Shown here: piece by piece, positions 1 to 9,287 of the stretch
Position numbering within the stretch: position 1 is the stretch's first letter
Layout: each line of letters opens with the position of its first letter
From: Silene noctiflora
Taxonomy: Eukaryota; Streptophyta; Magnoliopsida; Caryophyllales; Caryophyllaceae
Reading direction: 5' to 3'
Assembly (NCBI GenBank): GCA_009801015.1
Contig: VHZZ01000104.1
Location: 40,046-71,574 of the forward strand
Length of the DNA stretch: 31,529 nt
Notes under the pieces: generated by a model
Database searches by the model: none
Seen by the model: only the letters and a program-made list of their open reading frames with translations
What the model was told of the DNA's origin: nothing
Made by a program: the position numbers and the translations under genes

Positions 1-1355
1 AAAAAAAAAAAAAAATGAATGTGACGTAGGGAGTACATTTTTGTGTGTACTTTTGTCTTGAAGCTTCCATGCATGAGTTTTATCCGTTGTCATTTTCCTT
101 TTGGTGCCTTTTACGGTGACGATTGTCAAAATGAGTTTTTATTCACTGTCGATTTCCTTTGATTTCTCTTAAATTTTTGTCGATTACATACTTTCATTAT
201 CAAGGCAATCCCTCTTTCATGTTGACTTCTATTAAGAGTGCAATTTTTATTGTATTTCCATGATTTAATCATTTTGCATATATTATGATGATTTTATCAA
301 CGATTTTACGGGTTCCCGTATTTTCTCTTTTTGCAGAATATTTAAAGTGATTGGAGTCATAGAATTCAAAGAGTAATATCAGCAATTAGCATGGGTTTGA
401 GAAGGAACCAAAGAGTGCTCAAAGAAAATGAATATAATGAGGGTCTGTTTGGAGATGATGAAATTATCAATAAATTGTGCTTTATAATTGAGACATTCGA
501 GTAATTTTACGATTTGTAAGTGCATATTTGAGACATTCGAGTATTTTAGGTTTTGTGTTAGTTCAATCTTCAAATTTTGTTTTTAGTCGAGTTGTAAAAA
601 TTTGTTTTTTAATACCATTTCTTTTTAGATGAACACGAAAAAAAAAAAAATCTAATTATTGTTCTATTGTACATTTGGAAGGGCGGTAATCATATTCACA
701 GTGTTAATTGATATGGAGACAATGTGACAATAGTTACATTTTCTGTACTGCAAGAGGCAGATGGTAACTAGCCTAGATTTTGGCATTATTAACGGAGCGG
801 AGCATTTTTGTAAGTAATAAGGGGGAGAGAGTGTATATTGTTCGGTTCATACCTACTCCTTTGAATTCCACTAATCCGGTTATATTTGAGATGAGACAAT
901 ATCAAGTGGCAATATGTTTTTGCAATAACAATTTACGAAAGTTTGTATTGGCCTATGTCTTCTTAGAACTTTGTTCACTCATGAACAAATTTTTTTCGCT
1001 TCCTCGAGGTCACCAGTGAGAATTCTTATGTAAAAAGTTATTTAAATTAATGTTACACAAATACTTGATACAAACGATTTTACATTTTCCTTGAAGTGTT
1101 ATCCGATAAAGTTTATACCCGTGCATTTATGCACGGGTTACACACTAGTTACAATTTACAATCCACCGCCCTTGTACACCTATATACGACTTCTAGACAA
1201 TTCTCAGAGAACACTGGGTCATGAGCCGTCCTGGGCGTACATTATTTAGCCGAGTGAGTAAGAGTAAGATTATCCGTCAGACTCTCTAAAGTCTTAAGAC
1301 TCTGCCACATCAACTTTCCACTAACTTTTATTATTTCTTTATTGTTCAGACTTAC
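1..1355. other. Unfinished sixth intron of the PRAF gene, or unrelated DNA beyond a break
   Basis: Read from the minus strand, this lies after the GTAAGT donor at 1355-1350. No continuation of the RCC1, FYVE or BRX coding sequence is visible on either strand. The stretch is AT-rich, with A-runs at 1-15 and 640-650. It contains a Helitron 3' terminus ending at 1148. A short plus-strand open stretch around 390-500 (reading GLRRNQRVLKENE) resembles no family I recognise and may be a captured fragment or chance. Either the missing exons lie left of the window, with this as a transposon-lengthened intron, or the gene is broken here. The sequence cannot separate these. Confidence 0.6.
1117..1149 (+). 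mobile_element. Helitron 3' terminus (hairpin plus CTAG/T)
   Basis: A 10-bp perfect stem pairs 1117-1126 (ACCCGTGCAT) with 1129-1138 (ATGCACGGGT) around a 2-nt loop. The tetranucleotide CTAG follows at 1145-1148, then T at 1149. A GC-rich hairpin 6-12 nt before a CTRR end, with insertion before a host T, is the classical 3' signature of plant Helitrons. The element would extend leftwards. I did not find a convincing 5' TC terminus, so it probably starts outside the window. No Rep/helicase coding is visible, so it is non-autonomous or truncated. Confidence 0.75.
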
Positions 1356-2895
1356 CTCNCCAAGTCGACCTTTATCCCCATCTCCCCAAGTGAACAGTTT
1401 CCCTGAAGAGCAATTGCTGGACCCCGGATTCCCGACCATAACCTCCACAACTGCAGCGGTATGCCAGACACCACAAGCAGCTCGAACTGTACGAAGACCC
1501 TTGAGGGACTCTATTTCTCTTGGAATGGAAATACTTTTACGGTCCCCATGGCCTAAAGCACCAAACGTACCATCACCAAAAGTAAACAATTGTCCAGCAG
1601 AGGTCACAACAGCTGTGTGCCAGGGTCCACAGGCGATATATGAAACATGTATACCTTCCAATGGCCCATTCACTCTTTTTGGCACCCAATGACTCACATC
1701 ATTCCCATGCCCAAGAAGACCACCATCACCCCAGGTGTATAGTTCACCAGAAAGAGTAACAGCACAGGTATGATGCTCGCCGCATGCTATAAGCTCAATA
1801 TTGGTATTGCTTAGAGTATCTATGAGCTTTGGATGTGACACATCAGCATCAACTCCATGCCCTAGCCTGCCGCCAGATTCCTCACCCCATGAGAAAATTT
1901 CACCTTGTTTAGTAACTACAGTTGCATGTCGGCCACCACAAGCTATGTTCTGAACATCAAGGACTACAGCTGATTCTAAGGCTTTGGGCAACAAAGAATC
2001 CATCTTGTTACCTGAACAACTTCCTACTCTATGTGCTCCACCACCAAGAACACCATCTCCTATGCCTTCTCCCCAGATGAAAACATCACCCAGAGCATCC
2101 CCATCATCATGCCCAGAGCCTTGACTTGATGAGCTAACTGCACTAGAGAGACTCATTCTAAATGTATCATTAGCCATGACCTTCATGTGACTATATACAC
2201 TATCTGATCCTGATGACAAAGAATGGACAGATCCAGCAGTAGCATCTGATGGGTAAAACCCCTTTGGAGGAACAGCGAACATTACATCAGAGAATACCTT
2301 GTCTAAAGCTAAAGCATTCTTTGGTGGACTGTCATATGGACTATGGAGCCGAAGGTGGTCAGTGCTATCCTGAATTAGATTTAGGACTTAATTATTAACT
2401 TAACTTGTTAGATGTGTTGAGAAAGAAACAAATCTTTTCTGATTACCTTTTCTAGATTAGAATGGAACATACCTTTTGCAAGTTGTCGCCGCTAGCAAAG
2501 TGAGAGTGCAAAGGGGAGCTTCTACGTGTATCTGCCCGTGGGCTATTTGCTTCAGACGGAATACCATCGCTTCTTGACTCTATCCTCCATTTCCTTTGAT
2601 GGCTTCTCGCAATTAATGCTTTGAGACCGCTGAACCATACTTCAGCTTCATCCTTGTCCTTGCAAATCTGAAAATAAAATTACTCGGTGAAAATCATTTG
2701 AAAAGAATGCTAGAAGGCACGGCAATATTGAGTACCAATAACACCTTTATGAAAAGCTTTCAGGAACTCTTACCAAGTCCAATGATCTATCATTATATAT
2801 GAGAGAAAATGACTGGTACTCCTTCTCAGGTCGAGGATACCTTTGGAATATAGGCTGAAGGAAAAAAAGATAAGCAAATATTAAGGTATTAACAT

Positions 2896-2933
<38 letters not shown>

Positions 2934-5900
2934 CAGGAGGAAGCAGATAGAATAGAATCCGATGACTCTTGCATCCAAGAACTTAAGCCCCGTCACTAAA
3001 ATAGGGAGCACAATACATTCGTAGAACAAAAACGACTTCAAGAGGACGTAATGAAAACTTTATACTAGTTCTTATGAACAAGTTTCACTTCAAATTACTC
3101 TTGAACAAAAACATTATGTTGTGAGAGGACATTACCGTTCGCTGACCAGATATAATTCTGGAAACATGATTTAGCTTCAAGTGTTTCTCCTCTTTCCCTG
3201 AGAACCATATCAAAACAGACTCATCCTGACAGTAACATTTAGCAATTCAAAATATTAGAACAAGTATTGCTACAGACACAAATGTAAAGTAATAACGAAC
3301 TTGTTGGAAAATTAGTGTGCACGCATAAAAAAGGAGGAACAAATGCACACAAAAAATTAGAGTGGTTCGGCCTAGGTAACCAGATTCGCTCAACTCCCAG
3401 CAGATCGAAAAACTAATTGCGCATCCATATCATGGCGTTCTATTAAAATATATGCATTTAAGCATCTGTACATACAACATATTGCATATCTGCATTACAT
3501 TTTAGTATAGGGCGTACTACAAAAAACACAACTATGGTTTAAGTCAACACCATGAAACAACTCCGTTATGAATACTCATTAATTAGCACCAACCTAAGAA
3601 CTCAAACACACCCTCGAAAATATAAAGTGGAAAGACCTGACACAACAAAGTCACGGTTGTGGCTACATCTTTCTACTACACTACAACTAAAGATTCTCAT
3701 GTGTAGAATCCACTACGAATGGTTTACTCTCGAGTCATCTAAAGATACATACATTAATCATAGAAATCCTCTCTATAGTATAAACACGTATATCAAATAT
3801 CTTCTCCAACATATCCTAATACATTCATCCAGCCTTTTTATTAATGTATTAAATTTAAGACATTTCCTCTTTTAGTTATTTTAGTGAAAATTGTTTTAGG
3901 AATTCAATGAGTTCTCAACAGAACTACGAAAGGTAGCAAATTGCTATTTTATGATGGGTATGAATGTTGAATCTTAAAAGCATCAGGTGAGTCAGAGGAT
4001 CAGGAGGTAATGCTAGCACAACCACAGTCTTGTGACCCAAAATTTTTGGAATGAAGAAGGCTGAAAATAAGAAAGCAGATATAGTAAAAGCTTTTAAGCT
4101 TTAAAGTGTATCTCTCAATTTAATCTATATGAACTTCAGCTAGCCCTGTAAGTCCGAGTTTTGAAAGGATGGCAAAGAACAACTGTAGTCTTTCAATGCT
4201 TTTAAGAATAACTTGCAATACATTTATACAATGTATATGATGTTCCATTTTGACTTGCTCACAAGTTTGCTTATAATTAAATTACTATGATAACGATAGC
4301 ATTTATTTCTTTAGATTTCAGTATCTTTCTAGAGGCTATTCCGTACTTGCTAATAGCCTACAATAACTTCACAAAGGTCATTTACGGAAGACCAGATCCA
4401 GTAAAAACTTGTTGCATCTTTTTATCCAAGAATAGAACACCCAAAAGGCAAGAAGAACTCACATTGGATAGCCGGAATGGACAGAACTTTGGCTTTCCTC
4501 GTCTTCCATACTTAAGAAGATATGCACCTTTTTTAAGTGCAGTTATTGCCTGATGCAGAATTTAGTGAGGAATAATAATTAGACCAATTTAATATAGTGT
4601 ACACATCATACAGAGAGAATAAGAACCTAGATCAAAGTAAAAATTTACATCAGCTTTAGTTCAACGATTCCATGGGTTTTGTTGAGAGTTTTGCTCGGAC
4701 TGAGTGTCTTCTTGATACATGATTACGTGGTTGAAAAAGGTCTTAATCTCCATGTATTCATTATTTAATCGGGTTTTGACAGACTACAAGTAAAGCGTAC
4801 ATGGAAATTTTCCTTTGAAGTGCAGCAAATACTCTCCTAACATCCTATCAGGCTACTATGCTTAAAATTATTAGATTCTGTAAACTGTGAGTATCCAACA
4901 CCCGTGTGTGAATTTACCATCCTACAAGACTGCTATGCATATATCTAGCACAACAAATCCCGAAATTTGAACTTAAAGGATGTCTCATTATAGTAGCACA
5001 TGCCTTGCAGCATTGCAGGTGTACAACTAGTATTTGAACCGTAGCTTTGACAAATACGCTAAATCGAACACATATTTGATACCAACCAACAAGAACATTT
5101 TTTCTAAAGTGTAAACTGCCCTCAGTTAGAACAGCCGATGCAAATCTATACTCTTTCGGTTATCTTTCTGTACATGGCCATCACCTCCTTGGTGTCCCTT
5201 AAATTAATAATATACAGAGTATTTTATAATAAAAAATCTATTTCTCCCAGTTAATTGCCAAGTAACACCTGTCTGAATAGTTCCAAAGAGAGATTTTTTG
5301 TCAACCTTCGTTGTAAGGAGGTTTTCATAAATTGTTGTGCCTTCCACAGCTATCCAAGTTGATTTTACTCTGCCACTATTTTCTATACGGATCAGGTATG
5401 CATACAGTGGATGTTAGGTAGGTAAACTCAACTTCTTATTGGATATAGGGTGATATTTGAAGGATTCGGGGTATTTGGTAGTCATAAGGTCATACCTAGT
5501 GACCTACATATACTGATCATATACTACCTCGTGTGTTTGTTAGTGAGAAAGAAAAATATCCTCTCCCGGAGTAATTCTAGGGATTTACCAGATTCTTCTC
5601 GTGCTAAAGTGACAACCAGACATTTCCATACCAAACGATCTCAACTTTTATAACTCTCGTTGTGAAAAAAAATACAATTCTCATGTAAGATACTCGTAAG
5701 TATCTTCTCAAGTACATAAATATACAAAATACTGCTCTATGTAGGTCAGGGTTTTCCCGATCACAATTCTGACACCTAATACAATAACTCTCATGTAAGA
5801 TACTTGGAAGTATCCTAGGCTTCACCGCCTTGGTGTCCCTTAATGAATACCACCGTATTGATATGGGGTTATATTTAAGTTATCGGTGTATTTTGGTAGT

Positions 5901-7036
5901 CATACCTACAAATACTGGTGATATACTAGAACATGTGTTTGTTATTGACAAAGAAAAATATGCTCCACTAAAGTAACTCGATCTATCAGATGCTTCTCAT
6001 GTAGAGCGACATCCAGGCATTTCCATACCAAACAATCTTAACTTTTATAACTCTTAGTTGTGACTTGTAAAACAAAAATACAATAAATCTCATGTAAGAT
6101 AACTAGATAAGTATCTGTTCGAGTAGATAAATATACAAAATATTGCTCTAGGTAGGTTAGTGTTTCCGCGATTCCAGCTTTAATTTCTAACCACTACCAG
6201 CGAGCATTTTCATTAGACACTCAACCCTTAGTCATATACTCATATTAAACAGCTTTGGCGCAAAAATGACACCTACTTATTCCTAATTAGGAACCAAAAC
6301 CTAAATGACTAAAACATCTCACAAGTTGACTCCTATAGTCCTATACTGCTATCTCTTTCATTCTATTAATTACCACAGTCAAACTAATCTTGCTCTCAGC
6401 TCATAAATGCTAACTATATAAATTATCAAATTTTCTTCACTCTAAAATCCAAATTTTACAGCATGCTCCAAGATCATTTTCACTCGAAAGCACATCAGCA
6501 CAGGGTCCACATGCTCCGAACTATTGTTTAACTAATCTATCAACTAGTACAATCCAAAATACGCGTAATTACAACACACTGTATCATCATGACATGAACA
6601 ATTACTCTTCTTACAAACACCGTATCATCTACATCCACAATACGCTAACAATATAAATTATCTGATTTTCTTCACTCTCAGCATGCTCTAAGAGCATTTT
6701 CACTGGAAAGCACATCAGCACACGCTCCGAACTACTGTTCCGCCAATCTATCAACTAATACAATCCATGACAAGCATCACGACAGTAGTTATTACTCTTA
6801 TTACAACTAATTATCAAACTAATCATGAAGCATTTCAAATACAGCACAATACGGTTACATCATATGATTCATATATTAAAAAAATTCATAGTAATTCAAA
6901 ACACAAAATATAGGAGTACTAAATTAAATACATAAATTAAACGAATTAATTAATCAATAAGATGCGAAATTACCTGTTCCGTATCTCGTTCTTTTGTACC
7001 GTTGCTCCGATTAAGATCCGATGTGATTCTATCCAT
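1356..7036 (-). CDS. PRAF: PH, RCC1 and FYVE domain protein (PRAF family), 5' part, six coding exons
   Basis: Coding exons in transcript order are 7036-6974, 4549-4463, 3225-3136, 2854-2774, 2667-2473 and 2369-1356, giving 510 codons. Every intron is phase 0 with GT-AG borders. Residues 1-21 lead into a PH domain spread over exons 1-5 (about 15-140; motifs [47 protein letters not shown]). A Ser-rich linker follows (about 140-265), then RCC1 blades from about 267 ([54 protein letters not shown]). Known plant PRAFs are about 1,000-1,100 residues and continue with more RCC1 repeats, a FYVE zinc finger and a BRX domain; these are absent here. Family members bind phosphoinositides and act at the plasma membrane or endosomes. 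The start is the first Met in the family frame (MDRITSDL). Oddities are an N at 1359 inside the last codons and a shortened RCC1 loop near residue 386. Confidence 0.93.
1359..1359. other. Single N at the end of PRAF exon 6
   Basis: The N lies in the last three codons before the GTAAGT donor. Relatives read [11 protein letters not shown](D/N)KE here. The window reads GDGDKGRLG then Glu, so about four residues appear to be missing although the frame is kept. The N may stand for a small unresolved gap rather than one base. Confidence 0.55.
2896..2931. repeat. (TA)n microsatellite in PRAF intron 4
   Basis: Uninterrupted alternating TA of about 35 bp lies just upstream (gene sense) of exon 4, between exons 4 and 5 in genomic order of the minus-strand gene's third intron. 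It is low complexity and likely length-polymorphic. Confidence 0.9.
3302..3920. mobile_element. Solo LTR (Copia-like), 619 bp, in PRAF intron 2
   Basis: The element starts TGTTGGAAAA and ends TTCTCAACA, so its termini are TGTTG/CAACA inverted. It is flanked by perfect 5-bp target-site duplications, GAACT at 3297-3301 and 3921-3925. No PBS, polypurine tract or protein domain lies inside, which fits a solo LTR left by LTR-LTR recombination. TGTTGGAA is a common start for plant Copia LTRs, but assignment to Copia is inference. The inside holds a GAGTGGTTCGGCC stretch at about 3360. It sits between PRAF exons 2 and 3, leaving splice sites untouched. Confidence 0.9.
5445..6190. repeat. Imperfect tandem duplication, unit about 370-400 bp, in PRAF intron 1
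   Basis: Unit A (about 5445-5825) and unit B (about 5850-6190) share an ordered series of blocks: ATATTTGA/GTTATCGGTGTATTT, TTTGGTAGTCATA, GTGTTTGTTA, AGAAAAATAT, CATTTCCATACCAAAC, AACTTTTATAACTCT, CTCATGTAAGATA, ATAAATATACAAAATA and GCTCTA(T/G)GTAGGT. CCTTGGTGTCCCTTA precedes each region (5200, 5828). The copies have diverged substantially, so the duplication is old. No coding potential is retained. Confidence 0.8.
6409..6815. repeat. Imperfect tandem duplication, period about 235 bp, in PRAF intron 1
   Basis: Unit 1 starts at 6409 (GCTAACTATATAAATTATC) and unit 2 at 6644 (GCTAACAATATAAATTATC). Both continue with TTTTCTTCACTCT, CAGCATGCTC, GCATTTTCACT/ATTTTCACT, GAAAGCACATCAGCACA, GCTCCGAACTA and AATCTATCAACTA. 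Divergence is modest, so this copy pair looks younger than the neighbouring 370-400-bp duplication. Confidence 0.85.
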
Positions 7037-7560
7037 ATTTTCGACAATAAAATCACTAATCTAAATCATAATAAATCATCAAATATTAATCTCAAATTAT
7101 CACCCATTTTCAAAACAATCAACTCCTTCCATACTCCATAAATCAACTAATTTCCTTCAAAAATCTCAAAATTATCAACTTTTCATAACTTCATAATTTC
7201 CTCAGTCAATTACATAACGAATCACGCCGAAATTTGCAACAATTTGAAGCTAAATTCAGCTCAATTTTGAAAAAAATTCGAAATCAAGTAGAATGATTGT
7301 AGTAGTAGTGTCAGTCTACGTAAAGTCAAACCGCGATTGACTTACGCCGCAAAAAATTCAAAAAAAAATCAAAAAAATTACTAACAATTACGATAATTAG
7401 AACAACAATACGAACTGATTATAGCAAAAATTATGATAATGATGATGAATTTGATGATGATGATGATGATGAATGTTGAATGATGATGGTGATGAATGCG
7501 TGAAAATGATTCGAAGAGTTTGAGAGGAGAGAGGAAGAGTGAGAGTAGTCCAAGTTTGCG
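7037..7560 (-). promoter_or_regulatory. Probable 5' leader and core promoter of the PRAF gene
   Basis: Upstream of the ATG at 7036 the minus strand is AT-rich, then carries a CAT/ATC trinucleotide tract (7434-7495) and a CT-rich run (7505-7560), typical of plant 5' leaders and core promoters. At 7319-7346 an inverted pair of TTGAC W-box cores (CGTAAAGTCAA ... TTGACTTACG) forms an imperfect dyad. No clear TATA box was found. The transcription start is not determined. Confidence 0.45.
7434..7495. repeat. (GAT)n-rich trinucleotide tract
   Basis: GATGATGAA/GATGATG units, interrupted, probably lie in the PRAF 5' leader. Confidence 0.85.
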
Positions 7561-7734
7561 TTAAAAAGGAAAAAAGGAAAAAAGAGAGAAAAGGGGAAAT
7601 GACAAATGAGTAATGAGAAGGAGAGAGATTGAAGATGAAGAAAATTAAAAGAAATAATTTTTGTTTGTGGTCCTCCTTTTTCTTTCTTTTTCGGAGGAAT
7701 TAATTCATGTTTTTTTTAGGTCAATATCATTATT

Positions 7735-8225
7735 TTGAGTCGGGTCGAGTCATCTTTGGTTGGATTAAGTGATCACTTGGTGTCGTAGCCTTGTAGGTAT
7801 GGTAAACAGGTTGGTTGTGTTGGATTCGGGTAGGATTATTTGTGATTGAGTAAGTTTAATATATGTCATATTTTGAGTCTCGTAGTGTTTTTTGTTTGTT
7901 TTGGATATGTTATTGTCACTTTGTTAGTCATTTGGGTCACTTGGGTCGGGACATATTCGGTCAGAGCATTTTTAGATCTGGTCAAACAGACGAATTGGGT
8001 CGGGCCAAACTTGGTGAACTCGGACACGGCCCAAGGAAAGGGACTGGCCTGGCGGAGCCGTGGTGGACCCGGACCCGATTCGAGGGGGGGTTGAGTCGAG
8101 GGTGGACCTAGTGCGCATCCGCGTTTGGCCAGGACGGGCCGGTTAACGAGCCTAACCCTTGTATTTGATGGGTCGAGTCGGGCTAGTACTAGGTCAGACG
8201 GGTCGGGCTAGCCCGCATGTTTGAC
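7735..8225. repeat. GGGTCG-rich intergenic tract
   Basis: A locally GC-rich island in AT-rich surroundings carries many scattered GGGTCG/GGTCGGG/GAGTCGGG words (7738, 7945, 7998, 8090, 8170, 8195) and a self-complementary GGGCTAGCCCG at 8205-8215. Such GGGTCGGGT-type degenerate repeats are common in plant intergenic DNA and usually come from decayed elements. The overlapping plus-strand open frames (7846-8111) run through the repeat in two frames and have no gene-like features. Confidence 0.5.
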
Positions 8226-8943
8226 CAATCATATTCAAGACACCTTACTTATGTTGCTAATTCATAAGGAGTATGTAAGATAGCGTACATCCGAGCTATC
8301 CGACCCTTATTACCTCTGAGAGTTACGAGTGAACCTGAGGCATTGGAATAATATTGAAATGTAATGTTTTCATAATTTTTTCATAATTTTTTTTGTATAT
8401 GTTGATTGTTGACCTAGTTTAACAAGTGAACTTGATGAACCAATATGATATGAATAACAATCTCAAAATTATCATGTGAAAATATTTACCCAGCTAAAAA
8501 AGAATGATCGATGTTTTTTTTTTTTGATGCAAATGAGGGGCGAATTTCGAGAAATTAATTATTCGCTATTGTACGGGAAGTAGTACCCAAAAATGTTCTT
8601 CCATTGGATATAACGCAACTCTAAAGGAGGAGGATCCGAATCTGTAATAGTAATGCTTGAATGATCGATGTAATATCTATATAGGTGAATGATAATTTGA
8701 TAAAATGATTTTGCAACTTTGAAATTGTGCATTTGAGTTGGTTGGTCATATGAGTAAGTGAGTAAGTGAGTAAGTATAACTTTTTTTGATTATTTTATTT
8801 CGATAGACATGACTTACGTCTTGTTTAAAAAGTTCAAGAGTTATCAAAATCTTATTGGGTGACCAAACTTAACTACTCCAGGCTCCAATTTGATGCCAAA
8901 AAATTTTAATCAACAATAATGTGCCGATTTTTTTTTTTTTTTC
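8226..8943. other. Intergenic DNA without recognised gene
   Basis: AT-rich sequence with T-runs at 8515-8525 and 8929-8941 and a (GTGAGTAA)-type short tandem repeat at about 8751-8776. I see no coding exon, RNA gene or bounded element. Confidence 0.6.
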
Positions 8944-9098
8944 GAGCTTATTTTCAGCTCACTTCATCTTAGCTTATCTCTATTTAGTTCAGATCAGTTC
9001 AATTCGATTCAGCTAAGCTTCATTCAATTCAGCTCAGCTCAATTCAGCTTCCGCTAAATTCAGTCCATTTCAATTTTGCTCATCTTAAACTTAATAGC

Positions 9099-9134
<36 letters not shown>

Positions 9135-9287
9135 ATTCAGTTCAGGTTGTTCAGCTCCAATCAGCTCGGTCGATTCAGTTCAGTTGGGTTCATCTCATCT
9201 CCATTCAGTTCAGTTCAGCTCCATTCAGTTCAGTTCATTTTAGCTCAGCTACATCTAGTTCAGTTCAGTTCAGTTCAGTTCAGCTCT
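8944..9287. repeat. TTCAGTTCAG/TTCAGCTCAG minisatellite-like tract with embedded (TTA)n
   Basis: About 340 bp consists mainly of 5-bp steps TTCAG/CTCAG/TTCAT in varying order. It ends in a clean run of (CAGTT)n at 9259-9280 and is interrupted by (TTA)n at about 9098-9132. The whole is strongly purine/pyrimidine-patterned and non-coding. It probably arose by slippage in a decayed element; the unit is too degenerate to call a satellite. Confidence 0.8.

Noticed and set aside
1342..1692. 116-codon plus-strand frame
   Set aside because: Antisense to PRAF exon 6, whose RCC1 motifs are unmistakable.
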